DNA from: Thereva unica
Taxonomy: Eukaryota; Arthropoda; Insecta; Diptera; Therevidae
Direction of reading: 5' to 3'
Assembly: GCA_949987705.1 (NCBI GenBank)
Contig: OX465282.1
Location: 61,501,922 to 61,565,921 of the forward strand
DNA length: 64,000 nt
Within the stretch, counting starts at the first letter, position 1; each line of letters begins with the position of its first letter. The notes beneath the pieces were generated by a model. It searched no databases. It saw only the letters and a list, made by a program, of their open reading frames with translations, and was not told where the DNA came from. The position numbers and the translations under genes were made by a program. This document shows positions 1 through 10,216 of this stretch, piece by piece.

Positions 1-247
1 ATGCAGAGCCGTCACCAGCGCATAACAGGCGTACCGCTTCCTCGGCTTGTTCGGCTAATGCCGTGTGTACGCTTAGTTCGTGGAGATCCAGTTCAGTTAG
101 TAGGTTCCACTCATGATGATAAAGCCATAAGTCTCCTAGAAGTTCATAGAGTACCCCGTTCGTTTTTATTGGGGTGATGGTGTATGGCAAGGGTCCAGAC
201 TCGCTTGCAGAAATTTGCAGGATTAGTAGTAATGCCAGCGTCCACAT
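1..247 (-). CDS. env: env N-terminus of errantivirus-like element E1 (partial)
   Basis: Reading the minus strand from the ATG at 247, the frame is open to the window edge, 82 codons. It begins with a basic-free hydrophobic stretch typical of a signal peptide (MWTLALLLILQISAS) and continues with a segment containing LYELLGDLWLYHHEW, a pattern seen at the start of insect gypsy-type Env proteins, which are related to baculovirus F fusion proteins. It lies 203 bp downstream of the gag-pol stop, where env sits in errantiviruses. A splice acceptor immediately precedes the ATG. Env would act as a membrane glycoprotein; the remainder is outside the window, so its integrity is unknown. Seen: signal-like N-terminus and position. 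Inferred: family. Confidence 0.72.
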   Translation of the reverse strand, partial: MWTLALLLILQISASESGPLPYTITPIKTNGVLYELLGDLWLYHHEWNLLTELDLHELSVHTALAEQAEEAVRLLCAGDGSA

Positions 248-250
248 TTT

Positions 251-270
251 GGCTGTAATTAGATTATAAA
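251..270 (-). promoter_or_regulatory. Predicted 3' splice site for the env mRNA of E1
   Basis: On the minus strand TAATCTAATTACAG ends at position 253, followed by CCAAAATG, so an AG acceptor lies six bases before the env ATG. Errantiviruses make env from a spliced subgenomic mRNA, so the position fits. A matching donor candidate, CCCAG|GTAACG, is in the leader at 6925/6924 (minus). Both sites are pattern calls only. Confidence 0.5.
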
Positions 271-449
271 TAGGAGGTTAGTTTTGGTCGACCGTTTTGT
301 TCTGATTTATCTATAGCCGGTGATTCCGACATGAACTAGTGTTTATTGTATTGTGTATTTTGTCCGTTTGCCTTCCGTCTGAATTGAGTGTTTTACATCG
401 TAAAACACCATTAGTCGTATGTAGGCAGGACTTACTTGATGGCTTAGAT

Positions 450-3400
450 TTACGTTTTATTTTCGTAAAACGGTTTCAAGCGGTTATTATGGACGGTGAC
501 CAACCTCCTATTTATTTTGATGGTAGTGTTTACAGCGCTTGGTACTGACACTACTGTATAGGGGCCGACCCAGATTTGGGATAATTTATGTTTTCGGGCT
601 TCGTTACGTAGGAGGACTTTATCCCCTACGTGGAGTGTGAGTGGGCGTACGTTCCCATCATAATATGCCTTGGAGCGGTTCTTGCTGGCAAGTAGGTTCT
701 TGCGGGCTAGGGCATAGGATTTTTGCAACTTATATCGGAGTTGGTGGTAATAACTCTCGTGGTTGTAAAGTGGTTCTGGGTTGCGTTTAAGGTTGGACGG
801 GACGTCGGCAATGAAACCATATAGGCAGTCCATGGGGGTAAGTTTGGTCCCTTCGTGTACGCTGTTGTTGTACACGAACGCTGCCGTGCGCAGAAACTGG
901 TCCCAATTATTTGGGCTCTCATCTACTATGGTACGTATGTACTCGATCAGAGGTCTATGAGCTCGTTCTAGCGCGCCATTGGATTGCGGGTGGTAGGCTG
1001 AGGTCTGAAGTTTTTTAACTTTTAAGAGCCTACACACGCCCTTGAAGAGGTCACTCAGGAAATTTGATCCCTGGTCGGTGACTATTTGTTTGGGTATGCG
1101 ATAGCGCGTGACGATTTCGTCGAAGAAAATTTGTGCTATCGTTTGGGCTTCCCCATTGGGAATGGCATACCAGTCGACGAATTTTGTCAGGTTATCCTGG
1201 AAGGTTAGGATGTATTTATTTCCGGAATGGGTTTCTTCCAGGGGACCTACTACGTCTAAATAGACTTTTTCGAAGGGCTTTTCTGCTATGTCTGTAATAA
1301 CCATGGGCATTCGGAATTGTCTAGAGGCCTTCATGGTTTGACATTTCTTGCACCTTCTTATGTAGCGAGTGATATCGCGGAACATGTGTCTCCACCAATA
1401 TTTCCGACGTACTCGATTATATGTCTTAACGACTCCCTGGTGTCCGCCGAAAGGGGAGTCGTGGTAGTCTTTTAGTATTGTAGTGATTTCTTCGGGACTT
1501 GTAATCACTTCAACTTTCCTTCGTAGCTCGCTGGAGCTATCTTTGGAGGCTTCGACGGGTTGTGGAATTTCCGTTTCAAGGTCTGTTTCTTTAGGCCCTT
1601 CGTCGATATTGGGGGCTTCTGCAGTTGGAACGAGTTCGTCTTTTTCCTCATCCTGCATTTTTTGTGCCTGAGCCCTAGTGACCACGTTGCATTGTTTCGG
1701 TCGTTCACTAGGAGGCAATGTATTCCCGTTTCTATCGGGTGATATAGTTAGGGGTTCACCGGGTTGGTGAATTAGAGCTTCCACCGTGAAGGTATTGGGC
1801 TCTTCTGCTCTTTGGGGAATCCGGCTGAGAGCATCAGCATTCGTATTGTATTTACCCGGTTTATACTCAATTTGGTAATCGTATTCGGACAATTTATGGT
1901 GAAACCTAACGAGTCGAGTTGTGGGGTCCTTGACGTTGAAGACTCCCTTAAGAGGTTTATGATCTGTATAGACCGTAAACTTTCGACCCATCAAATAACA
2001 CCTGAAGTTTTTAACAGCCCATACTATGGCTAGCAGCTCCTTTTCGACGGTGGAGTAATTGCGCTCCGCCTTGTTTAGAGTGCGACTTGCATAAGCTATG
2101 GGTTGGTCTTGGCCTACGATTCCTTGAGAGAGCACTGCTCCGAGTGCCTCACTGCTGGCGTCCGTTGTTAGATTGAACGGTTTTTCGAAATCAGGGTATA
2201 TCAGCAGTGGTGGGGAGACTAAAGAACGCTTCACCGTTTGAAATGCTTCCTCGCATTTTGGCGTCCATGAAAATTTCACGCCCTTTCTTAGCAAATTGGT
2301 TAGGGGGCGTACGATCTTAGAAAATTCTGGGATGAATTTTCTATAGTAGTTGGCAAGGCCCAAGAAGGACTGGACTTGCCTGACGGTACGGGGCGCCGGG
2401 AAGTTTTGGACACACTCCGTTTTTCTGGGGTCTGGTAGGGCTCCCTTTTCAGAACATACATGACCCAGGTAGACTACTTCCTTTTTCAAAAATTGGCATT
2501 TCTCCGGTTGCAATTTGAGGTTGTTTTCCCTCAACCGGTCGAATATGCGTCGTAGCTTGGAATTATGGTCCTCAAGGTTCTTACCATAGATGACTATGTC
2601 ATCTAGGTAGACGAAGCATTCGAGGCCTTGTAGACCAGTAAGGACATAATTCATTAGTCGCTGAAACGTAGCCGGGGCGCCTTTTAACCCGAACGGCATA
2701 CGTTTGAACTCATAATGGCCATAGTTCGTGCTAAAGGCCGTCTTGGGGCGATCCTGTGGTTCCACTAGGACCTGGTGGTAACCACTGGCCAAGTCGAGGG
2801 TAGAGAAGTATCTCGAGTGACCGAGCTGGTCCAGGATGTCCTCGATCCTTGGTAAGGGATACGCATCACCTATTGTCTTTTCATTAATTTTGCGGAAATC
2901 CACAACTACGCGCCATTTTTTCTCACCGTCGGGGCCCGGTTTTTTCGGTACCACTAGGAGGGGTGAGTTCCAAGGACTTTTGCTGGGTTGAACAATATCG
3001 TTGTCCAACATCTCTTTCAATTGGTCATTTATGACTTGCCTTTGCGTTTCGGGCAATCTATACATTTTTTGGTTAATAAATTGGTCGTAGACCATGGGGA
3101 TCTCATGTCGTAGAGCTTCCGTGTAGGTTAGCTTGTCCCCTTTTAAATGGAATATGTCGGCATATTCATAACAAAGATCCCGTATGGACCGCTTCTCGTC
3201 GGCCGTTAGAGGGTGGTCGAGGCTGAGTTCCTCGTCTAGCTGTTTGAAGCGCGTTTCACGCTCAAGGTCCGGATCCTCTTGGTCCGGGAATATGTATCTT
3301 AGATGACGGATGGAATCGATTTCCTTTTCATTCGTTTCCAACTTCACTTTTGCCCGTTTTCCCTTTTGTATACCGTGCGGGATTGCGCCATTGGTGGGTA

Positions 3401-5780
3401 TACTCTGTAGCCTTGCGTTAGATGACGATGGGGTACTGGCGTTCCTGATACCGGCTGGTTCAGAGCCTGTAAGATACCTACATTCGTCATTAGCATTCGT
3501 TGGAGGCTTAGGGTTGTTGTTGGGGGCTAGTTGAATAGTCGTGTAGTCTTTTATTGGGGCGAGCGTGGGAGTAAGGCTCGTCAGGACTTCTTGTTGGGTG
3601 TTAACATTAAGAAAGCCAACAGACGCTGTTTTTGTTTCAGTTGTTAAAAGGGAATTGGCGAGGAATACTCCTTCACTCGGCTCGTAAGATTCACAGAGCA
3701 TTTCCTCCTCTAACCTTATTGGAATGGGAACCACCATTTGAGATCGGCTTGGTAGGCGAATAGATTTCTCCAATGCCACGTTGTATTTGCCTGAATTGGT
3801 CTCATAGTCGTTGGGGTTGTTTTTCAACCTTGACCCATCTAGAGATAGGCAGCTGGTATTCCTCTCTGAGGTTACCTGGGAGACACCACCGGGGTTTATC
3901 TCGGCTACTACGAGCTGAGATTCCCTGGTTTGGGTTTGCTCCTGCTGCTCTCTGGGGTTCGACTTGGAGGTTCGATCGCATAATGGAATGGCAATTTCTA
4001 CTGGGTTGATTGCCGTGCGAGGAAATCGCAGTGTTTTGTTTGGGCCTTCGACATTACAATGTTTGGAAAGAAAGTCGTTTCCTAATAGGCTATCGTTGGG
4101 GATTTCTGGCATATTTTGCACAATTTGGAAGGTGCGTGGGAGGGGGGCATTGAGAATGAAGTTCCCCTGACAGCTCCCTAATGTTTTTCCTTGGCCGTAT
4201 GGCGTTTGTAATGTGCATTTTTTGGTTGGATCTGACAGGTTGGGATCCTTTAGCTTATGTGTTTTTAGAATATTAACCTCAGCGTCTGTGTCCACTAGTT
4301 GGGCATTGCCGTTTAGGCTTATGTTCAGTGGAAGGTTGACCAGTGGGCCACTGTTTATGGACGTCTGAGGTGCGTCGTTTATTTTACTCTTATTAATTAT
4401 GGTCGAAACAGGGCATCCTGGTTCAGATAGTGAGAAGTCTCCCCTTTGTGAGGACTCCCAACTCTGTCTTTTTTGACAGTCGTCCACTTTGTGGCCGCGC
4501 CTTCCGCAAAAGTCACACATGAAGCGGATATTAAATATCCTTCGGGTGTTACCGTTCGCCTGATTTGGGCTGTTTGACGGTTGTTGGCGGGGATGCAGTT
4601 GTTGGTGGTTCTGTTGATACCGGTTATTATTGTTCGTAGAGGGCTCACTACTATTGTGATTAGTGCGCTGTTCTTGAAAATGGACGCTGTTAGGGAAATT
4701 TGGTTGTGTACGTTCTTGAAGGCGTCGACAATCTCGCGCATCATGATTAGTGGCCCTACAAATGATACAGAAAGGGGTGTTTTTCCTTTTGAAGCAGTCT
4801 ATATATGTATGTCCCTTGTTCCGGCAGTAACTGCATGAGACTTTCGCTTCTGGGTTCCCTTGTGATATTTGAGGCGCTGACGATACGAGTGGCGCTTGTA
4901 ATATTGGAGTATTTTCTGAGGGACCCTCAGGAAAACAAAATAATTGGCTACTAAGAGCAATGTGATGTGGAATGTTGTAACCGCTAGGGGTGGTGTTAAG
5001 TGGATTGATGGCGGTGTTTGGTGTTGTTTGCGGCGGTATGGGGTTCGGCAGTATATTATTTTCTGTGGGTGTGGAATGGAGACCGTTCAGGCCTAATTGT
5101 GAGGCGAGGATGCTTTCATATGGGAGGAGATGACTCGGTTTAGGCACGACATAAGTTTGGGTACCTTGGGGCATTTGAGCCATTTGATGTTGTGCATGCA
5201 CGTTTAGTGTCATTTGCTGGAGTCTCTCCATGTCAAGGGCCTTTTGTATTAAATTATCTAGGCCATCTTCGCCCGCTGCCAGTAAATACTGGCATAAATG
5301 AGGGTTTGTTACTCCTCTGCTTAGGGCATTTTTGGCGAAATCTTCCAATTGCGCTTTGATTGGGGTCGCTGTTGTACCATATTTGAGAGTAGCTGCTTCT
5401 ACGCATAAAGTGAGTTGTTGTTTTATCCTATTTATGTAGGTAGTAAGAGGTTCTAAAGGGAACTGGCGGAGTTTGAGTAGTTTGCCTACCAGTTCTTGGT
5501 ACGTTTTCCTTGGAAGGTAAGTCCTATTGAGGAGCCTTTCAGCATCTTCGAAAGTAGCTGGTTGATTCGAGGCTATTAGTTGATAGGCTTCACCTCGAAG
5601 TCTTGTAGGGAAAATTTGTACGAAAATTGCCTTTTCCTCTTCTGTGAGGCATTGTAATACACTACGGCAACAGCCTAGAAATATTTTCAGCTCGGTCGCT
5701 AGGGTCGGGCTTTGCCCGCCAGAAAACAGGGGGACCATTTGGACTGTTAATTTGGCAACTTTCATGAGATTGTCGGCCAT
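450..5780 (-). CDS. gag-pol: Gag-Pol polyprotein of errantivirus-like Ty3/Gypsy element E1
   Basis: A single uninterrupted 1776-residue frame. Gag-like helical region at about 1-200, then three CCHC-type knuckles (316-329, 338-351, 422-435). Protease region about 485-600; the triad normally read DTG/DSG is D497-T498-D499, so the glycine is replaced. Reverse transcriptase about 900-1150 with WNSPLLVVPKK and YLDD at 1058-1061. RNase H about 1203-1320 (TDAS at 1206, YTDHKPL near 1271, NADALSR). Integrase: H1440, H1447, C1477, C1480, then D1509, D1569 and E1605, and a GPY-type C-terminus. It encodes the structural and replication proteins of the element. Gag and Pol share one frame, whereas many errantiviruses use a frameshift. 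No stop or frameshift was seen, so the copy is either young or selected; the DTD change is the only visible lesion. Confidence 0.96.
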   Translation of the reverse strand: MADNLMKVAKLTVQMVPLFSGGQSPTLATELKIFLGCCRSVLQCLTEEEKAIFVQIFPTRLRGEAYQLIASNQPATFEDAERLLNRTYLPRKTYQELVGKLLKLRQFPLEPLTTYINRIKQQLTLCVEAATLKYGTTATPIKAQLEDFAKNALSRGVTNPHLCQYLLAAGEDGLDNLIQKALDMERLQQMTLNVHAQHQMAQMPQGTQTYVVPKPSHLLPYESILASQLGLNGLHSTPTENNILPNPIPPQTTPNTAINPLNTTPSGYNIPHHIALSSQLFCFPEGPSENTPILQAPLVSSAPQISQGNPEAKVSCSYCRNKGHTYIDCFKRKNTPFCIICRATNHDARDCRRLQERTQPNFPNSVHFQEQRTNHNSSEPSTNNNNRYQQNHQQLHPRQQPSNSPNQANGNTRRIFNIRFMCDFCGRRGHKVDDCQKRQSWESSQRGDFSLSEPGCPVSTIINKSKINDAPQTSINSGPLVNLPLNISLNGNAQLVDTDAEVNILKTHKLKDPNLSDPTKKCTLQTPYGQGKTLGSCQGNFILNAPLPRTFQIVQNMPEIPNDSLLGNDFLSKHCNVEGPNKTLRFPRTAINPVEIAIPLCDRTSKSNPREQQEQTQTRESQLVVAEINPGGVSQVTSERNTSCLSLDGSRLKNNPNDYETNSGKYNVALEKSIRLPSRSQMVVPIPIRLEEEMLCESYEPSEGVFLANSLLTTETKTASVGFLNVNTQQEVLTSLTPTLAPIKDYTTIQLAPNNNPKPPTNANDECRYLTGSEPAGIRNASTPSSSNARLQSIPTNGAIPHGIQKGKRAKVKLETNEKEIDSIRHLRYIFPDQEDPDLERETRFKQLDEELSLDHPLTADEKRSIRDLCYEYADIFHLKGDKLTYTEALRHEIPMVYDQFINQKMYRLPETQRQVINDQLKEMLDNDIVQPSKSPWNSPLLVVPKKPGPDGEKKWRVVVDFRKINEKTIGDAYPLPRIEDILDQLGHSRYFSTLDLASGYHQVLVEPQDRPKTAFSTNYGHYEFKRMPFGLKGAPATFQRLMNYVLTGLQGLECFVYLDDIVIYGKNLEDHNSKLRRIFDRLRENNLKLQPEKCQFLKKEVVYLGHVCSEKGALPDPRKTECVQNFPAPRTVRQVQSFLGLANYYRKFIPEFSKIVRPLTNLLRKGVKFSWTPKCEEAFQTVKRSLVSPPLLIYPDFEKPFNLTTDASSEALGAVLSQGIVGQDQPIAYASRTLNKAERNYSTVEKELLAIVWAVKNFRCYLMGRKFTVYTDHKPLKGVFNVKDPTTRLVRFHHKLSEYDYQIEYKPGKYNTNADALSRIPQRAEEPNTFTVEALIHQPGEPLTISPDRNGNTLPPSERPKQCNVVTRAQAQKMQDEEKDELVPTAEAPNIDEGPKETDLETEIPQPVEASKDSSSELRRKVEVITSPEEITTILKDYHDSPFGGHQGVVKTYNRVRRKYWWRHMFRDITRYIRRCKKCQTMKASRQFRMPMVITDIAEKPFEKVYLDVVGPLEETHSGNKYILTFQDNLTKFVDWYAIPNGEAQTIAQIFFDEIVTRYRIPKQIVTDQGSNFLSDLFKGVCRLLKVKKLQTSAYHPQSNGALERAHRPLIEYIRTIVDESPNNWDQFLRTAAFVYNNSVHEGTKLTPMDCLYGFIADVPSNLKRNPEPLYNHESYYHQLRYKLQKSYALARKNLLASKNRSKAYYDGNVRPLTLHVGDKVLLRNEARKHKLSQIWVGPYTVVSVPSAVNTTIKINRRLVTVHNNRLKPFYENKT

Positions 5781-7170
5781 AGCTGTTGCTTGTATTATAT
5801 TTGGTATTTAAGGATTTGGAATTCGACTCTTTGTTTGAGTCCAAAATAATTCTGCCAAGACATATGTATACGTAGAAAGTGGACGGATTCGTCGGCGTGA
5901 GTGGTGTCGGCGGGTGTGTCTTTATATAACCATTACTTTTTTTTTATTATATTTATATATAGATATTATATACATATAAGTTGAATCGTTTAATATCAAT
6001 TTCCAAAAAAAATTTATATATGTATAAGAAAAACAAGGAAAAATGTTTTCTTTTTAAATCAATATTTCGTTTTTGCTTTTTTTTGTCTTTTAATATTTTG
6101 TTCTTTTTTTTTATAGTCAGAAATTGAATCTCTTGATACCAAAAAAAAAAAGAGAGGACAAGATTGTTTTTACCTGAATTATTACCAAAGATGCATTTAA
6201 TATTTAAAAATAAATTAATTTCTTTTTTAAACTATTGATATTGTCAAATATTAATGATTTAAAATGAAAAAGCCACTCGCAGAGCTCTTCGGTAAAATTA
6301 ATTAAACAATTTAATGTTTTAAGAAAATATATTTCTCTCCCTTTTTTTGGAATATTGGAACTTAAATATTATAATGAAGAAATATAATATAATTTAGATT
6401 TGATAATACAACTGCAGCAGGTTCTGAATGTGAACTAAAAACTACTAAAAATTTTAACTAACCAATTCTAAAGGAATTTCTATTAATAACAATTTGGTCA
6501 TGAGAGAATATAGAAATTCATAAAGGAACACGTATTGTTCTGTTTTGTATCCTATTTCCTACACTATACACTCGTATTTCCAATTAAATTTATCTTTTTT
6601 TTTTGTTATTTAATATAAAATTATATATGTATTTATATAAAAACCTGTCTAAAAACTATATCTATTGAACTTGTAAATTATAGTTTTCCATAGAATAATA
6701 ATTTTGGTACATACAATAACTCGATCATAAACATGTTGGTGCGTCCGCCGCTTGTAGGGACCACGGATGCCGCTGGTGTTTTGTGTGAATCTTTCGTTGA
6801 ATATCCCGGTTTAATGAGGTGTCGGTGGATCCTGGTAGGGCTGAAGGACCTGATTTATTTGTCCCTCGGTGGGGGTTTTTTGATGATGTTGTCCCCTTGT
6901 TGGCTCTCAGGCATAGAGCGTTACCTGGGCAGGGATGAAGCCCACAAAAGTCCCTCGATGTAATTATTTGGGGGTGAATGCTTGCTCGCCTGGAGCAGAG
7001 GCACTTTGTTGATCACCCCGAGCGTTGATTCGTGGAGGATCTGGGATTTTTTACACGCTGTATTTGTAGCTGTATACGCTAACACTGCCCCCAAGTTAGG
7101 CTCAGCCTTGGGTTAAAGGTCAATGGAGCCTTGACCAGCAGTATTAACGACTTTGCTGTTAGCGCACCCA
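5781..7170 (-). other. Untranslated leader of E1
   Basis: About 1.4 kb between the gag start and the primer-binding site. The gag-proximal two thirds (about 5930-6730) is very AT-rich with T and A runs and holds no convincing gene. 6733-7170 is of ordinary composition; short ORFs there are not supported. A donor-like CCCAG|GTAACG at 6930-6921 on the minus strand could feed env splicing. Confidence 0.6.
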
Positions 7171-7189
7171 GATCCTACCGGCTGCGCCA
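7171..7189 (-). other. Primer-binding site of E1 (tRNA-Ser)
   Basis: Minus-strand TGGCGCAGCCGGTAGGATC is the complement of an insect tRNA-Ser 3' end including CCA. The 17.6/297 group of errantiviruses uses the same primer. It directly follows a sequence ending AACAAT(T), expected for the end of a 5' LTR. Confidence 0.8.
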
Positions 7190-7870
7190 ATTGTTATATA
7201 TGAATATAACATACTTTATATTTACAGAACAAATTGTTGAATAAATTGAATTGTTATATAAAAATATAACGGTCCACTTGTTTTTCCACTTATTATATAA
7301 TTTTTTAATATATGTATATTTTTGTTAGTACCTTTAATTCACTTGTTTGGTTCCGTTTTATGTATATTTATTTGTTTATTATTTTTTTTCGCGAGTATTT
7401 TTCACAAATATTTATAGATTTCATTTAAAAAAATAACAACCTTCTTTTTTTATTTAATTTTTATTTTATTTAAATTCACAGAAAGAGTTATATGTATTTC
7501 CCAGAAAGGAAACAAGAACGCACAATGTTACATATGTAATATATTATATTGGAAATCCAATTTTGTTTCTATATATATTTTCCTTTTATTAACAAACAAA
7601 CTTTTTTTTCTTCTTAATAAGTAAATCCACATTTCAGTTAAAACTTAAATTAAAAAAAACTGGTTAATTTTGGTTCACAATTACATTTCACTATTAATCT
7701 TTTTTTTTTTTGTTTAACTATTATTTTATTCCGACACGGACTTATATCAAACCGCCTAGAACCGAGAATTCTTCTTTAAAAACACACCCGCCGGTGTCCA
7801 CGGTTAAAACATCTAATTATTAACACTTCCACCCGCCGGTGGTCACGGTTAGAACAACACTCAACTAACT
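7190..7870 (-). repeat. Probable 5' LTR of E1 (outer end uncertain)
   Basis: The inner end is fixed by the primer-binding site. The sequence is AT-rich, contains minus-strand AATAAA near 7725-7732 and GATATAAG near 7742-7750. The outer end is a guess: a minus-strand AGTTAGTTGAG near 7872-7862 resembles the AGT start of errantivirus LTRs, but the partner LTR is outside the window. Confidence 0.4.
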
Positions 7871-7905
7871 CAAATTTTCACCCGCCGGTGGTGGCATGGA
7901 AAATT
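7783..7905. repeat. Three spaced copies of a CACCCGCCGGTG motif
   Basis: CACCCGCCGGTG occurs at about 7786, 7833 and 7880, spaced about 47-48 bp. The first two are followed by a related (T/G)(C/T)CACGGTTA(A/G)AACA segment. GC-rich repeats in otherwise AT-rich DNA at the probable promoter end of an LTR suggest protein-binding sites; this is inference. A related string (GTGTCGGCGGGTGTGTCT, other orientation) lies near 5907-5924 in the leader. Confidence 0.5.
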
Positions 7906-8384
7906 GTCCACCGGCTGGGAAAAACTCGCCCTTGAATTCGTTCCCACCTGCGCAACTTGCTTATCGCGCGCTTCTCACGCGGCGCATTGCAAGTTGCACT
8001 TAATTATTGTTGGGTGGGTCAAATTACTTTCAAGAAAGTCAAAGTCAAGATCACTGTTTGCCAGAAAAGCTTGGGAAGGGTGCAAAGGTAATTGCGCACC
8101 TTGCAAATCTCACAAAATGCGCGCGGATCAGGTTACGTCTGGAAATGTTACATTTGTTGAAGTGGATTTTTGTACGATGAAGATTTGTCCGTTAAGGAAT
8201 TTTGTACATTTGAAAAATAGAAATTAGATAGTTATTTTCCGTTTAGGATTTGTTGTTCACAGGGAACTCATATTGCATCAAATTCATTGCGAATTTGATA
8301 TAAAAGGCTCCCTGTATGAAGGGATATGAGAATTTGCCTAAGGATTTCGTTTTTCACCGAGACCCTTAGAAATTCTGTATGTAA
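7906..8384. other. Unassigned junction between E1 and a Mag-like element
   Basis: No supported gene. An open frame at 7904-8227 has no recognisable domain. Near 8340-8385 weak RNase H-like translation begins, so the 5' break of the neighbouring element lies in this stretch. Confidence 0.4.
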
Positions 8385-9935
8385 CAGGACCACAAGCCTC
8401 TAACGCAAATCTTTTCACCAGATAAAGCCTTACCGGCCATGTCTTCCACACGAATGCAGCATTATGCCTTGTACCTACAAAATTTCAGTTATAAAATCCA
8501 GTACAGGTCCTCTCATGCGAATGCAAATGCTGACGCGCTTTCTCGCTTGCCTATGTCATGCCAACAGAAAAATAGGCTTGAAGAATCCGATATATTTGAG
8601 CTGGAGCAGATCGGGTCCTTACCGGTTACGGCTAAAGATATTGCAAAAGAAAGTTCAAGAGACAAGTCCTTATTACGCTTATTCGAAGCACTCAGTGATG
8701 GAAGGCAGTTACCGGCCTCACAAAAAGTTCAGATTGATCAATTGGAATTTAAGATCCAATCTGGGTGTCTCATGAGAGGTGATAGAGTAGTAATCCCGTC
8801 ATCTCTACGAAAAAATTTTTTACGAAGCTTACATTTAGGCCATTTTGGTATGGTTAGGATGAAAGCACTAGCAAGGAGTTACTGCTGGTGGCCCGGTATA
8901 GACGCCGATATTGAGGGTACAGTAAGAAATTGTTATCAGTGTAGTAAAATTAAAAATAATCCTCCTAAAGTAGAAGTGCATCATTGGATGCCTCCTTTAC
9001 ATCCCTTCGACCGAATACATATAGATTTTGCAGGCCCTTTTCAAGGAGTATTTTTCATGATTGTTGTCGATGCATTTTCCAAATGGCCAGAAGTGTATGT
9101 ACTTAAAAGAATTAATACAATGAATACAATTGCGGTATTACAAAACATTTTCACAACATTTGGCTTACCTAGAGTTATTTGTACGGATAATGGGGTCCAA
9201 TTCGTTAATCAAAAGTTTCATGAGTTTTTACAAAAACATGGAATTACTCACAAACGTACTGCTACGTACCATCCATCTACAAATGGACAAGTTGAAAGGT
9301 ACGTGCAAACTATTAAAAATAAGCTGAAGTGCATGATTACGGAAACGAAAGAGATGCAAGTCAAATTATATGAAATCTTAACTCAATATCGTATAACTCC
9401 GCATCCAAGTACGGGAGTCCCACCGGCAAACCATATTTTGAAATATCATTATCGAACGAAATTGGATCTTTTAAGGCCATTGGAGGTACCCAAAAAGAGT
9501 TGTAACTTCCCAAGTGTTAATAAAAATTTCGAATCTGGGGACCGAATTGCAGCTAGAAACTATAGCGATAAGGAGAAATGGAGGTTTGGCAAGATAAAAC
9601 AAAAGAGGGGAAGGTTAAATTATGACATAGAATTAGATGACGGTAGGGTCTGGCATAGGCATTTGGACCAATTGCGATCGATTGGCAATGAGTTACGCGA
9701 TACAACATTTTTCACGAATGAAAATATAAATGATGAAAATCAAGAACACCCTCAGCTGCAACGAACGCCTGGTAACCAAGATTTAGAGCAATGTAAAAGT
9801 AATAATGAAGGTATTAAGGAGAATATAGTTAGAGATGAGAATAATGAAAAACAGGAAATTTGTTTAAAAGAGAATGAACCGCAGTTGAGAAAAAGTAGTA
9901 GAATTAGGAAACCCGTTCAAAGATTAATGTATTAA
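8385..9935 (+). pseudogene. pol: 3' part of Pol (RNase H end plus integrase), Mag-clade Gypsy element
   Basis: From the ATG at 8439 a 498-residue frame is open; the same frame extends upstream to a DHKPLTQIF RNase H motif at about 8392, before which one extra G breaks the reading of VTDHK. NADALSRL at residues 29-37 closes RNase H. Integrase follows: H132, H135, C165, C168, then D196 (IDFAGP), D250 (TDNG) and E286 (GQVER). The C-terminus ends LRKSSRIRKPVQRL, typical of Mag-clade Pol proteins often labelled K02A2.6-like. LTR, gag, protease and RT are missing, so this is a 5'-truncated copy. The integrase itself looks unbroken. It catalyses insertion of retrotransposon cDNA when complete. Confidence 0.9.
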
Positions 9936-10107
9936 TGTAAGAAGATAAATAATATAAGAAAAAGCATTTCAAAATGTATTTTAAATTTTAATTTTCTTTT
10001 AATTGATGTTTTGTGAATTTAGATACATAGAATGAATTATAGATTTATAAGATACAATTTGTTAGGCGAGCAGCAGCCAACTCATATGTAGTATTTGTAG
10101 AATTTAT

Positions 10108-10216
10108 AAGAGGGGGAGGAAACTGTTGTGTACGTGGCTTTACTATTTACCAAAGTTCAGTGCATAGCTAAGAAAACCTTCTGCTCCTGTCATCCACCGC
10201 TTTCTTTTTATATATA
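10108..10216 (+). repeat. Polypurine tract and first part of the 3' LTR of the Mag-like element
   Basis: AAGAGGGGGAGGAAAC at 10109-10124 is a polypurine tract placed 170 bp after the pol stop, and TGTTGTGTACGTGG at 10124 begins the LTR. The LTR is cut at 10216 by the foldback element and appears to resume at about 14775. Confidence 0.72.

Noticed and set aside
6733..6963. 76-residue plus-strand frame in the E1 leader
   Set aside because: Antisense to the E1 transcript, no motif; leader sequence explains it.
7904..8227. 107-residue open frame after the E1 LTR
   Set aside because: No domain, odd composition, lies across a probable LTR border and an element junction.
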